NCBI RefSeq assembly: GCF_003012815.1
Contig: NZ_PXYJ01000004.1
Span: forward strand, 62,001 to 126,000
From: Allosphingosinicella vermicomposti
Lineage (GTDB): Bacteria; Pseudomonadota; Alphaproteobacteria; Sphingomonadales; Sphingomonadaceae
Reading direction: 5' to 3'
Length of the DNA stretch: 64,000 nt
The position numbers and the translations under genes are program-made. The notes under the pieces are model-generated. The model was not told the origin of the DNA. It worked only from the letters and a program-made list of their open reading frames with translations, and did not search any database. Positions 9,899 through 17,808 of the stretch are shown one piece after another (position 1 is the stretch's first letter; each line of letters opens with the position of its first letter).

Positions 9899-10648
9899 AT
9901 GTTCAAGTTCAAGCTCGTTTCGGCCGTGGCGCTGGCCGCCGGCCTCGCCGCTCCGGTTGCGGCGCAGAATTCGGAGCCGAATGACGGCCGCGGCTTCTAT
10001 GTGGCCGCAGGCATCGGCATTGCGTCGGTACAGGACACGGATGCGGTCATCTATGACGATGGCGGCACGTTCGGCGGCACGGGCGAAACCGATACGGCGA
10101 GCGCCACTTACGGGTTCAAGAACGCGGCGGCTTTGCGCGGCACGCTCGGCTATGATTTCGGCATGTTCCGCGGCGATCTCGAAATCGACTATTCGCGCAA
10201 CAAGGTGACCGCCCTCACCCTCAACGCCATCAACGGCACCGACGTCACGATCGACGAGGAAGAAGGCGAAGAAATTTGCGACTATCTCGAAATCGAAGGC
10301 TGCTCGGTTTCCGGCAATACCATCCGCTATGACGGCGGCCGCGTGCGCCAGCTGAGCGCGCTTGCCAACGTTTGGGTCGATGTGCCGCTCGGCGGATCGA
10401 TCACGCCTTATGCTGGCGGTGGCCTTGGCATCAGCGGTTTCGAAGTGGACGGCGAAGGCAAGGCACGCTTCGCCTGGCAGCTTGGCGCGGGCGCCGCGTT
10501 CAACTTGACGAGCAGCATCGCCATCACCGCCGACTATCGCCATCGTCAGGCGAAGCGCGCGGAAATCACGTGGGATGACGTATCGGGCATGACCGTTGCG
10601 AAGGTTAAGACCAACACCTTCGCCCTCGGCCTGCGCGCGACCTTCTGA
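9899..10648 (+). CDS. outer-membrane beta-barrel protein (OmpA-like/Opa-like fold)
   Basis: A 249-residue protein starting MFKFKLVSAVALAAGLAAPVAAQ (signal peptide cleaved after AAQ). The mature part alternates strands typical of an 8-stranded barrel: GFYVAAGIGIASVQ, LRGTLGYDFG, RQLSALANVWVDVPLG, ITPYAGGGLGISGFEVDG, AWQLGAGAAFNL, ITADYRHRQ, ending with NTFALGLRATF (terminal Phe for BAM recognition). The acidic IDEEEGEEICDYLEIEGC segment with two cysteines is a likely surface loop. ATG 9899 is chosen over 9764 because GGGGGA precedes it and it begins the signal peptide. The substrate is unknown. A strong terminator follows. Confidence 0.85.
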   Translation: MFKFKLVSAVALAAGLAAPVAAQNSEPNDGRGFYVAAGIGIASVQDTDAVIYDDGGTFGGTGETDTASATYGFKNAAALRGTLGYDFGMFRGDLEIDYSRNKVTALTLNAINGTDVTIDEEEGEEICDYLEIEGCSVSGNTIRYDGGRVRQLSALANVWVDVPLGGSITPYAGGGLGISGFEVDGEGKARFAWQLGAGAAFNLTSSIAITADYRHRQAKRAEITWDDVSGMTVAKVKTNTFALGLRATF

Positions 10649-10670
10649 TCTCGCGACTGATGCAGATGTG

Positions 10671-10709
10671 AAAGGAGGCTGGATGGTCGCCCCATCCAGC
10701 CTCCTTTTT
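10671..10709 (+). terminator. rho-independent terminator after the barrel gene
   Basis: Perfect 16-bp arms, AAAGGAGGCTGGATGG and its complement, with a 5-base loop, running into TTTTT. It begins 23 bases after the stop codon and may also serve the convergent lipoprotein gene. Confidence 0.9.
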
Positions 10710-10732
10710 CGCGCGGGGGAGCGCGATTTGTT

Positions 10733-11002
10733 TTACTGAACGTTGGTCGTTGCGGCGTTGATGTCCGCGTCGTCCACCGCTTCTTCCTTGGCTTCACCGG
10801 TTTCGCGCAGCGCGTCGGCCTGGTTTTCCAGGCTTTCTTCGCGCACTTCATTGGTGGTGTTTTCAGCCATGGCGTCGAGCTGGTCCGCCTGGTTGTCATA
10901 TGCGTCGGCGATGTTGTCGCCAGCCGCATCGTCACCCTGGCCGCCGCACGCAGCAAGCGCCAGGAAGGCCGCACCAACAAGAGCTTTGGAAATCATTTTC
11001 AT
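10733..11002 (-). CDS. small acidic lipoprotein
   Basis: An 89-residue protein with lipobox LALAAC (Cys near residue 19), starting MKMISKALVGAAFLALAACGG. The mature part is strongly acidic, rich in Asp/Glu/Ala/Asn and probably helical (ENQADALRETGEAKEEAVDDADINA). An internal ATG (second Met) is an alternative start. It resembles short sphingomonad lipoproteins without assigned function. It runs convergently to the barrel gene across the terminator. Confidence 0.72.
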   Translation of the reverse strand: MKMISKALVGAAFLALAACGGQGDDAAGDNIADAYDNQADQLDAMAENTTNEVREESLENQADALRETGEAKEEAVDDADINAATTNVQ

Positions 11003-11218
11003 GGCAAAATGCCCCTCTGTTCATTCACCGAAAGGAAATAACGTCCGCACCGGACGCCACCGCGTCATCGCGGCCAACCTTCCAGGGGGCGTCAATGCCC
11101 GGATCGGGAAATGGTTCCGCGCACGCAATGTCGGATGCTGGCCACGGCCGGACTTGATGTGGATCAACGCTGCGGAACTTCCCCGCTGCTATGGCCTCCC
11201 TTTGACGGAAGGGCGCGC

Positions 11219-11395
11219 GTGGACGACGATCTGGAATTCTACGCGAAACGCGCCGGAGAGGAGCTTCGCGCCGCGGCTGATGCGCCGTCTGTCGAGGCCC
11301 GCCAGCGCCACCGCCTTCTCGCCCAACATTATGCCATGTTGATCGAGCAGGCTGCCGCCCGTGACGGAGAAGTTGGCGGAAACAGCTCGTCCTGA
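11219..11395 (+). CDS. small helical protein of unknown function (GTG start)
   Basis: A 58-residue frame from GTG 11219: VDDDLEFYAKRAGEELRAAA... then SVEARQRHRLLAQHYAML. GGAAGG lies about 7 bases upstream. The pattern 'DLEFYxxRAxEE...A...A...RxxHxxLAxxY' is one I associate with short conserved alphaproteobacterial proteins, predicted as two helices. An upstream ATG at 11111 would add a segment that does not look coding. No function can be assigned. Confidence 0.55.
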   Translation: MDDDLEFYAKRAGEELRAAADAPSVEARQRHRLLAQHYAMLIEQAAARDGEVGGNSSS

Positions 11396-11458
11396 CCAGA
11401 GGACCGTTCGCGGGCCAAAGGGGTTCACATCCGCGCTTCATACCCTATCTTCCATGCC

Positions 11459-12085
11459 ATGCGCTTTTTCGCTGCGTTTATCGCGCTGGTATCACTTGCC
11501 TTTTCTACACCATCCACCGCCCAGACCATGGCGGAGGGGCAGAGTCATGCCGACTATCTCGCCTGGCTTGCCCGCGATCCGGGGGCCCGCGCACAGGTCA
11601 TTTCTTTCAAGACTTTCCTTGATACGAAGGATCTCGACGAAGTTCTCCCCACTTGGCAGCTCGTGCGCACCGCCAGTATGTGGCGGGAGTGCAATGGCCC
11701 GCGCTTCGAAGTCGCGCCGTTCACCGAATGGGATCACCTCGCCAAAACGCTTGCCTTCGTGAAGACCCACGTCCAGCCGGTCGTCGGCCCGGTCGAGGCC
11801 CTGTCCGGCTTCCGCAACGAAGGCCTGAACCAATGCGCGGGCGGCGCGAAGCAAAGCGCGCACCGCCATTTCTATGCGCTCGATCTAACGCCGCTCGAAC
11901 CGATCGGCCGCGCTGGCATGATCCGCAGCGTCTGTTCGATCCACGCCTTTCGCGGCCGCGACTATGACATCGGCCTCGGCTTCTACTCCGGCATGCGTTT
12001 CCACGTGGACAGCAAGGGCTTCCGCATGTGGGGCCCCGACGGCAAAGGCGCGACCAGCCCCTGCGCTACAGGCAATTACGGCTAG
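11459..12085 (+). CDS. secreted M15-like (D-Ala-D-Ala carboxypeptidase fold) protein
   Basis: A 208-residue protein with a signal peptide (MRFFAAFIALVSLAFS...TAQ). The mature region holds ALSGFRNEGLNQ, SAHRHFYALDL and FHVDSKGFRMWG, which match the arrangement of the M15_3/YcbK-type zinc site (S-x-H-x6-D...H-x-D). A function on peptidoglycan stem peptides is plausible. Four cysteines may form disulfides. It stands alone upstream of lepA and is separated from it by a palindromic repeat. Confidence 0.68.
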   Translation: MRFFAAFIALVSLAFSTPSTAQTMAEGQSHADYLAWLARDPGARAQVISFKTFLDTKDLDEVLPTWQLVRTASMWRECNGPRFEVAPFTEWDHLAKTLAFVKTHVQPVVGPVEALSGFRNEGLNQCAGGAKQSAHRHFYALDLTPLEPIGRAGMIRSVCSIHAFRGRDYDIGLGFYSGMRFHVDSKGFRMWGPDGKGATSPCATGNYG

Positions 12086-12101
12086 CTCGCCTTTATCCAA
12101 A

Positions 12102-12174
12102 CCCCGCTAGTCGTGAGCCAGTCGAAGGACGGAACCAGCTGGAACGGGCTTCGACAAGCTCAGCCCTAGCGGGC
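12102..12174. repeat. palindromic repeat, CCCCGCTAG...CTAGCGGG
   Basis: A full copy: CCCCGCTAG, a GTGAGCCAGTCGAAGG core, the palindromic centre GGAACCAGCTGGAACG, and the complementary arm CTTCGACAAGCTCAGCCCTAGCGGG. It has the same centre as the copy at 1421. It lies between the M15-like gene and lepA. Confidence 0.85.
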
Positions 12175-12251
12175 TAGGAGATGCATGCACCCCCCTTCGC
12201 TTTTCGCGCAGCCCCTGCTATCGCGCCCCAAATTTCTCTCGCGAAAAGCCC

Positions 12252-14072
12252 ATGACTGACCTTAGCAAGATCCGCAATTTTTCCATCATTGCCCATATCG
12301 ATCATGGGAAGTCGACGCTGGCTGACCGGCTGATCCAGCGGACGGGGGGGCTGACCGACCGCGAGATGTCGGCGCAGGTGCTCGATAATATGGATATCGA
12401 AAAGGAGCGCGGGATCACGATCAAGGCGCAGACGGTGCGGCTCGACTACACCGCCCGCGACGGCCAATCCTATATCCTGAACCTGATGGACACGCCCGGC
12501 CACGTGGACTTTGCCTATGAAGTGTCGCGCTCTTTGGCCGCGTGCGAGGGCGCGCTGCTGGTGGTGGACGCCGCGCAGGGTGTGGAGGCGCAAACGCTCG
12601 CCAACGTCTATCAATCGATCGAGCACGACCATGAAATCGTGCCGGTGATCAACAAGATCGACCTCCCCGCCGCGGAGCCGGAAAAGGTGAAGGCGGAGAT
12701 CGAGGACATTATCGGCCTGCCCGCCGACGAGGCGGTGCTCGCGTCCGCGAAGAGCGGCATCGGCATCGACGAGATCCTGGAAGCCATCGTCACCAAAATC
12801 CCGCCCCCCAAGGGCGATCGCGACGCGCCGCTAAAGGCGATGCTCGTGGACTCATGGTATGACCCCTACCTTGGCGTCGTGATCCTCATTCGCGTCATCG
12901 ACGGCGTGATCAAGAAGGGCCAGAACATCAAGTTCATGCAGGCCGGCACCCAGCATCTGGTCGACCGCGTCGGCGCATTCCGCCCGAAGATCGAAAACCT
13001 GCCCGAGCTTGGCCCCGGCGAAGTCGGCTTCATCACCGCGCAGATCAAGGAAATCGCCCAGACCCGCGTCGGCGACACGATCACCGACGTGAAAAAGCCC
13101 GCGGCCCAGGCGCTGGAAGGCTTCAAGGAAGTGCAGCCCGTGGTGTTCTGCGGCCTCTTCCCGGTCGACGCCAACGATTTCGAAAAGCTGCGCGAAAGCA
13201 TCTCCAAGCTCCGCCTCAACGACGCCAGCTTCTCCTTCGAAATGGAAAGCAGCGCGGCATTGGGCTTCGGCTTCCGCTGCGGTTTCCTCGGCCTCCTCCA
13301 CCTCGAGATCATTCAGGAGCGGCTGACCCGCGAATATGACCTCGACCTCATCACCACGGCGCCTAGCGTCGTCTATCGCCTGCACCTGCGGCACACGAAG
13401 GATGAGGCCGCGAAGACGATTGAATTGCACAACCCGGCCGACATGCCCGATCCCAACCGGATCGAAAGCATCGAGGAACCGTGGATCGAAGCGACCATCT
13501 ACGTCCCCGACGAATATCTGGGGCCCATCCTGAAGCTCTGCCAGGACCGCCGCGGCATCCAGAAGAATTTGACCTATGTCGCGGGCCGCGCGCAACTCAC
13601 CTACGAACTGCCGCTCAACGAAGTCGTCTTCGACTTTTACGACCGCCTGAAGAGCATCAGCCGCGGCTATGCGAGCTTCGACTATCACCAGATCGGCCAC
13701 CGCGAGGGCGACCTTGTGAAGATGAACATCCTGGTGAATGCCGAACCCGTCGACGCCCTCTCCATGATCGTCCACCGCAGCCAGGCCGAAGCGCGCGGCC
13801 GCCACATGTGCGAGCGCCTGAAGGACCTGATCCCCCGCCACCTCTTCAAAATCCCGATCCAGGCCGCGATCGGCGGCAAGGTGATCGCCCGCGAAACCAT
13901 CGCCGCGCTGCGCAAGGACGTGACCGCCAAATGCTATGGCGGCGACGCCACGCGTAAGCGGAAGTTGCTTGAGAAGCAGAAGGAAGGCAAGAAGCGGATG
14001 CGGGAATATGGGTCGGTGTCCATTCCGCAGGAGGCCTTCATTGCTGCCTTGAGGATGGGTGATGAAAGCTAA
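12252..14072 (+). CDS. lepA: elongation factor 4 (LepA GTPase)
   Basis: A 606-residue translational GTPase. G1 is AHIDHGKST near the N-terminus, the switch region includes [12 protein letters not shown]3 is DTPGH, G4 is NKIDLP, followed by EF-G-like domains II, III and V and the LepA-specific C-terminal domain ([33 protein letters not shown]). It back-translocates or remodels stalled ribosomes and associates with the membrane under stress. Length matches the family. A weak GAAAAG precedes the ATG. A palindromic repeat begins 2 bases after the stop. Confidence 0.97.
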   Translation: MTDLSKIRNFSIIAHIDHGKSTLADRLIQRTGGLTDREMSAQVLDNMDIEKERGITIKAQTVRLDYTARDGQSYILNLMDTPGHVDFAYEVSRSLAACEGALLVVDAAQGVEAQTLANVYQSIEHDHEIVPVINKIDLPAAEPEKVKAEIEDIIGLPADEAVLASAKSGIGIDEILEAIVTKIPPPKGDRDAPLKAMLVDSWYDPYLGVVILIRVIDGVIKKGQNIKFMQAGTQHLVDRVGAFRPKIENLPELGPGEVGFITAQIKEIAQTRVGDTITDVKKPAAQALEGFKEVQPVVFCGLFPVDANDFEKLRESISKLRLNDASFSFEMESSAALGFGFRCGFLGLLHLEIIQERLTREYDLDLITTAPSVVYRLHLRHTKDEAAKTIELHNPADMPDPNRIESIEEPWIEATIYVPDEYLGPILKLCQDRRGIQKNLTYVAGRAQLTYELPLNEVVFDFYDRLKSISRGYASFDYHQIGHREGDLVKMNILVNAEPVDALSMIVHRSQAEARGRHMCERLKDLIPRHLFKIPIQAAIGGKVIARETIAALRKDVTAKCYGGDATRKRKLLEKQKEGKKRMREYGSVSIPQEAFIAALRMGDES

Positions 14073-14073
14073 G

Positions 14074-14116
14074 CCTCTCTCCCCTTGTGGGAGAGAGGTT
14101 GGAGAGAGGGGTGCGG
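14074..14116. repeat. palindromic repeat, CCTCTCTCCC/GGGAGAGAGG family
   Basis: Perfect 10-bp arms around CTTGT at 14074-14098, followed by TTGGAGAGAGGGGTG. The same family is inserted inside uvrA at 34530. Immediately after lepA it can also act as a transcription-stopping hairpin. A partial copy of the CTTCGACAAGCTCAG repeat follows. Confidence 0.8.
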
Positions 14117-14173
14117 CCGAAGCGGCTCGACGCCGCTGAGGACGCTTCCATACCTATCGTAAGGGAAAAAGGC

Positions 14174-14202
14174 AGGGCTTCGACAAGCTCAGCCCGAACG
14201 GA
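14174..14202. repeat. half copy of the CTTCGACAAGCTCAG repeat
   Basis: GGGCTTCGACAAGCTCAGCCCGAACGG is present without its opposite arm, just before the ccdB stop codon. Confidence 0.65.
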
Positions 14203-14223
14203 CCTTGCGCGTATATGGGGCGC

Positions 14224-14523
14224 TCAAACCCCGGTCAGCAGCAAATCAAGCGCGTTCTGGATCTCATGCCCGTGCTCGGCAAGCGAGACCACTTTCTCCC
14301 CAAGCTCGCGCAACTCCACGGCGGCGGCATATTGCGTGACCATGACGTGGGAAATGCCCGCAATCTCGAACAGGGGATTGAGGCGCCCGGCGGGACGCGG
14401 CGCCGCGTCCCGAGGCAAAAGCGGCACCACGAAACGCGTATTGAGACTGTCGAGCAGATCAGCCTGGCAATCCAGAAGATAGCCCTCTCCGCTGGCGCGG
14501 CGATGCACATCGTATCGCGCCAT
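14224..14523 (-). CDS. ccdB: CcdB-type toxin
   Basis: A 99-residue protein starting MARYDVHRR. It matches CcdB: N-terminal strand, LLDCQADLLDSLNTRFVVPLLP, LNPLFEIAG, HVMVTQYAAAV and the C-terminal helix HGHEIQNALDLLLTGV. CcdB poisons the DNA gyrase-DNA complex by binding GyrA, with C-terminal residues needed for poisoning. Its start overlaps the ccdA stop by one base (TGATG), the usual translational coupling. Length is almost that of F-plasmid CcdB (101). All segments look intact. Confidence 0.9.
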   Translation of the reverse strand: MARYDVHRRASGEGYLLDCQADLLDSLNTRFVVPLLPRDAAPRPAGRLNPLFEIAGISHVMVTQYAAAVELRELGEKVVSLAEHGHEIQNALDLLLTGV

Positions 14524-14774
14524 CAGAACAGGCGCTTCCCCGCCAGGGGAAGGCCATGCGCCTCGACGAAAGCATTGGACGAGTCGAGCGCCGCCTTATT
14601 CTCCTCGATCCAGCGCTCAGCGCGCTTTTCCCTGATGGTTTCGACCAGCCCCCGTTCGCATGCCTGCGAAATATTGATGCCAAGCGCCCGCGCTTCGGCA
14701 AGACGCACCGCATTGAGCGAGACGTTGGTGGGGCGGCGGGCGGTGCTGACAGGGGCGGATGCTTGCTGGGACAT
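14523..14774 (-). CDS. ccdA: CcdA-type antitoxin
   Basis: An 83-residue protein starting MSQQASAPVSTARRPTNVSL. The N-terminal half is a ribbon-helix-helix DNA-binding domain (TNVSLNAVRLAEARALGINIS), the rest a helical tail (QACERGLVETI, AERWIEENKAAL) that neutralises CcdB. An in-frame ATG two codons earlier (14780) exists, but the promoter geometry places the transcript start at or next to the 14774 ATG, so I choose that one and predict a leaderless mRNA. It should repress its own operon together with CcdB. Confidence 0.87.
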   Translation of the reverse strand: MSQQASAPVSTARRPTNVSLNAVRLAEARALGINISQACERGLVETIREKRAERWIEENKAALDSSNAFVEAHGLPLAGKRLF

Positions 14775-14809
14775 GCACATAGATTATGCACATAGGGCGT
14801 GGTGTTCAA
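14773..14809 (-). promoter_or_regulatory. ccdAB promoter with duplicated operator, predicted leaderless
   Basis: On the minus strand TTGAAC (14804-14809), a 17-base spacer and TAATCT (14781-14786) make a good sigma-70 promoter. The -10 box is overlapped by two direct copies of CTATGTGCAT (14786-14795 and 14773-14782) spaced by AAT, a likely CcdA binding site. Only 6 bases separate the -10 box from ATG 14774. Confidence 0.68.
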
Positions 14810-15007
14810 GGGCAAGCCGTACTGCTCAGCGCAGGCGAAGCAACGCGCAAGTTAGCGCCCTTCAACACGCTCATGAGGCGGGGTGACCAACCCTGTTCGG
14901 TCGGCCCCATCCACCGACGACGCGGCTTTGTCGCGACGCAGCTCCAAAGCCATGACGCCTTGCCAGAATAACTAGAAATGGTAGCCTCGCGTCATTCGGG
15001 GGATGCT

Positions 15008-16312
15008 ATGGCGATTAGAAACCTTCCACTCAATGCACTAGAAGTAAATCGCGCCAATGATCGGCATGGCGAGCTAGAGAACGAGACAGCTGCTATTGCT
15101 TGGCTCTTTAAAGAGCGCGAACAGCATATGCGCAACCTTACGAAAGACATTGTGGATCGTAGAGAAATTTATGAGTTTCCGTTGGTTTCACCCGAAAAGG
15201 ACAAGTTCACTGTTTTTGACGGAAACCGACGTGTAACCTGTCTTAAGCTCCTCGAAAATCCGCGGCGAGCCCCGACCGTCGAGCTTCAGATGTTCTTCCA
15301 GGAACAACGCAATCGCTGGACCGGGTCGTTTCCTAAAAACTTCCAATGTCAGATAGAGGTCGATCGGGATCGGATCGACGCAATTCTGTTTCGTCGGCAT
15401 ACTGGCACGCAAAACGGCGTTGGCCAGAGCACTTGGGACGACCGAATGAAGGCGACCTTTGTCTCTCGCACTGGAAAGGGCAATGGCCCAAGTGTCGCTG
15501 ACGAAATTGAAAAGCGTCTGGCAGATGCACACCTCCTGCCGTCGCGCAGAAAGATTCCCCGCTCTACGCTTAACCGTCTGCTTTCAGCGGAGCCCTTTAG
15601 GAACCGCGTCGGCATTAGCATGAAGGGGGGCCGGTTTGAGTTCACTCATGATGAAGCTACATCCCTCGGCGCGCTCGCCAGAATTGCACAAGATCTCGCA
15701 AACCGGGAAATCGTGCTCGGTCACTTGTGGGATGTCGACGGAAAAGAGTCCTACCTTAATAAGCTCGAAAGCGAAGGGGTTCTTCCGGACGCCCGCCACG
15801 CGAAAGAGAAGGACAGCATCACGAAGGTTGTGCCAAGGCTGACAAAGCCGAAGCCAACCGCGAAGGCCGTACCGATCGTCCGCTCAACGCTTATCCCGCA
15901 GAAGGACTTCGGACTCTCCTGGCCCGGTCGCCTTCAGCGTCACCATCAAATTTGGGAAGAGCTTCAGTTTCATCTCGAACTGAGAAAGCATCCGAACGCA
16001 GTATCGGTGTTGCTTCGCGTCCTGCTTGAGCTTGCCTTGGAGAACTATATCAAAGAGGCCAAGGTCTCAGTTTACGATAATGACAAGCTTGCCGCACGAT
16101 TAGACAAGGTTGGCCTCCACCTCCAGGCTGCGGGTAAAATCGATAACAAGCAGGTGGACGTAATCCGCAAATTCAAACAGGGTGACAAACTTGTCTCGGC
16201 GGACACTTTAAACCGATACGTTCACTCCCCGAATTTTGCACCGTCGCCCGAACATCTCGCATCAATGTGGGACAGCTTGGCAGACGTGATTGTATTATGC
16301 CTGAAGGCCTGA
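15008..16312 (+). CDS. ParB/Srx-like N-terminal domain protein, function unknown
   Basis: A 434-residue protein. The N-terminal 110 residues look like the ParB/sulfiredoxin fold: DIVDRREIYEFPLV and VFDGNRRVTCLKLL correspond to the nucleotide-binding 'GNRR' motif. The middle is basic (SRRKIPRSTLNRLL). The C-terminal 120 residues (VLLRVLLELALENYIKE ... LNRYVHSPNFAPSPEHL) form a helical module seen in other ParB-domain proteins linked to mobile or defence loci (from memory). ATG 15008 is preferred over 14978 because GGGGGA precedes it. The sequence is clearly more AT-rich than its surroundings and follows ccdAB, which suggests transfer. No partner gene is adjacent. Confidence 0.62.
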   Translation: MAIRNLPLNALEVNRANDRHGELENETAAIAWLFKEREQHMRNLTKDIVDRREIYEFPLVSPEKDKFTVFDGNRRVTCLKLLENPRRAPTVELQMFFQEQRNRWTGSFPKNFQCQIEVDRDRIDAILFRRHTGTQNGVGQSTWDDRMKATFVSRTGKGNGPSVADEIEKRLADAHLLPSRRKIPRSTLNRLLSAEPFRNRVGISMKGGRFEFTHDEATSLGALARIAQDLANREIVLGHLWDVDGKESYLNKLESEGVLPDARHAKEKDSITKVVPRLTKPKPTAKAVPIVRSTLIPQKDFGLSWPGRLQRHHQIWEELQFHLELRKHPNAVSVLLRVLLELALENYIKEAKVSVYDNDKLAARLDKVGLHLQAAGKIDNKQVDVIRKFKQGDKLVSADTLNRYVHSPNFAPSPEHLASMWDSLADVIVLCLKA

Positions 16313-16458
16313 CTTTTTCTGCGTGAAGGATTCCTATTTCCGAGATTCGGGAGACAGGTCCTGTTACTTCATCTCGATCAGAAATTTAGGCATGCCTTGG
16401 CTTTTAAACCAAGCCTGAAGGCTCGGCGGGAAGCTTTGGATAGCGTTGCCGTATAGCC

Positions 16459-16481
16459 GTCACGGGAGTAAATCCCGTGAC
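16459..16481. repeat. perfect short palindrome GTCACGGGA-GTAAA-TCCCGTGAC
   Basis: Nine-base perfect arms around a five-base loop, in the gap after the ParB-like gene. No T-run follows, so terminator function is doubtful. A similar GGGGG-TTAGT-CCCCC hairpin follows a GTCAC at 17719. Confidence 0.55.
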
Positions 16482-16485
16482 GTCA

Positions 16486-16552
16486 GTCCTGTCGCCTCCG
16501 CTTTGCTCCCGGCGCAGGCTGGCCGCCCTTAGACAGGCTCAGGACAGGCGGC
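16486..16552. repeat. diverged palindromic repeat with CCTGTC/GACAGG arms
   Basis: GTCCTGTCGCCTCCG... and ...GACAGGCTCAGGACAGGCGG pair imperfectly. It is a decayed relative of the CTGAGCCTGTCGAAG family, just after the minus-strand gene that ends at 16583. Confidence 0.5.
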
Positions 16553-16582
16553 TCCGCATCTCTCGACCAAGGTGAAGCGGCT

Positions 16583-17560
16583 CTACGCGTCGGTCGCCTT
16601 GCTCTCGGTGCTTTGTCGGCGTTCCCAATCTGCCCGCGCCTCTGCCTCCCAAAGGACTTGCGCCTTGGCGGCTTCCGCGCGTTGTCTGGCCAGCATCGCT
16701 TGATGTTCCTTGCTGGTGATGCCGGTGCCGCCCGTGAAGCTGTCGCACGGGCCGAGGCTGTAGCGGCCGCAATCGGTGAGGCGATCGGCGGGGGTCGGCT
16801 TTGGGCGCGGGGGTTCGCCGTTCCTTTCCCACATGTCGCGGCGGACTTCGTCGAGCAGGCGCGAGAAGGGGGTTTCGGCGATGCTGCGGATGTCGTGCCC
16901 ATTTTCTTCGCGAAACTGGTTGACGACCGCGAAGCCATCCTTGCCCATGAGGTCGAGCATCACTTCGACGAATGTGAGCTGCCGGACGTAGAGATCGGCG
17001 GCGGCGATGTCGCCGGACAGTCGCGCTTTGCGCTCCGCGTGCAGCTTCAGCACATATTTGTGGAGGGTGGCGGCGACGAAGGCGGTCTTGGCTTCATCGC
17101 TACACGCTTCCGGTTCCGGCGGCGCGGCGTGGGCCGATGCGCGGGAGGCGGCGCGGCTCCATGGCTGGGGCGGGGCCCAGGCGGCGTGGCGCTGCGCTTC
17201 GACGATGCCGTGGGCGACGCGGCGGGTGCCGCTTTCCTTTGCGATGGCCATGGCGGCATCCCAGGCGGCGGCGAAGCTTTCCCCGCCCGGCGCCTTGCGC
17301 AGCTGTTCCGCGCCGAAGGGGGCGCTGCCGACCGCGGCGGCGGCGCGGCGGGGGGAGCCGGTGGCGGCAAGGGCGGCGATGAAGGCCCTTTGCCGATCCG
17401 CATTCCAGCCATCCACCCGCTCCTTCTTGCGCGGCACGGGGGTGAAGGTGAGGGCCGGGAAGCGGGCGAAGGGATCCTCGCCGGGGGCGCCCTGCGCGGC
17501 GCAGCGGTCGCAGTGGAGGGTGAGGATCGCGGCGGCGGGCGTGCTGTCATGGTTTGTCAT
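16583..17560 (-). CDS. HTH-like protein of a sphingomonad paralog family (start-hairpin member 1)
   Basis: A 325-residue protein starting MTNHDS. Residues 49-110 (DGWNADRQRAFIAALAATG then RRAAAAVG and FAAAWDAAMA) resemble a helix-turn-helix of terminase-small-subunit or resolvase type. The same pattern W-x2-(E/D)R-x2-F-x2-LA-x2-G-x3-A-x2-VG occurs in the protein at 39213, which also starts MTNHD. The C-terminal half is helical and charged, with PPRPKPTPADRLTDCGRYSLGP near the end. Cysteines CDRC near residue 17 could bind metal (inference). Its start codon lies in an inverted repeat. The function is unknown. Confidence 0.68.
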   Translation of the reverse strand: MTNHDSTPAAAILTLHCDRCAAQGAPGEDPFARFPALTFTPVPRKKERVDGWNADRQRAFIAALAATGSPRRAAAAVGSAPFGAEQLRKAPGGESFAAAWDAAMAIAKESGTRRVAHGIVEAQRHAAWAPPQPWSRAASRASAHAAPPEPEACSDEAKTAFVAATLHKYVLKLHAERKARLSGDIAAADLYVRQLTFVEVMLDLMGKDGFAVVNQFREENGHDIRSIAETPFSRLLDEVRRDMWERNGEPPRPKPTPADRLTDCGRYSLGPCDSFTGGTGITSKEHQAMLARQRAEAAKAQVLWEAEARADWERRQSTESKATDA

Positions 17561-17600
17561 GACAGGGGTATATAACCAGATTGGTTGATGTAGGAAAATG
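17542..17600 (-). promoter_or_regulatory. conserved leader and start-codon inverted repeat of the MTNHD paralog
   Basis: On the minus strand CATTTTCCTACA-TCAACCAA lies 40 bases before the ATG, followed by GGTTATATA. TGTCATG-ACAAAC-CATGACA forms an inverted repeat that includes the start codon. The gene at 39213 has the same block 41 bases before its ATG and a longer version of the same hairpin. Confidence 0.6.
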
Positions 17601-17623
17601 TGGGTGGGGGCGCGGTTTTTTCG

Positions 17624-17705
17624 TCACCCTGAACTTGGTTCAGGGTCCATGGCGGGACCAGGCGTGTTGACCGCTGGATGGATGCTGAAACGAGTTCAGC
17701 ATGAC
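17624..17705. repeat. palindromic repeat, CGTCACCCTGAACTTGGTTCAGGG family
   Basis: CGTCACCCTGAACTTGGTTCAGGGTCC at one end and GATGCTGAAACGAGTTCAGCATGACG at the other can pair with each other, and each can fold on itself. This is the common 'GTCA...TGAC' intergenic repeat type. It is the only copy in this window. Confidence 0.7.
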
Positions 17706-17751
17706 GGTGGGGGGGGCGTCACGGGGGTTAGTCCCCCAACCACCGACGGGC

Positions 17752-17793
17752 GCCCAAGGAGCGGCGTCGGCTTTGCCGTCGGGCTCCTTGGGC
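17752..17793 (-). terminator. hairpin after the stress-protein gene
   Basis: GCCCAAGGAGC and GCTCCTTGGGC form perfect 11-bp arms around a 20-base loop, 15 bases after the stop of the minus-strand gene ending at 17809. There is no T-run, so termination is only suggested. Confidence 0.45.
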
Positions 17794-17808
17794 TCGGCGT
17801 GCTACGGC

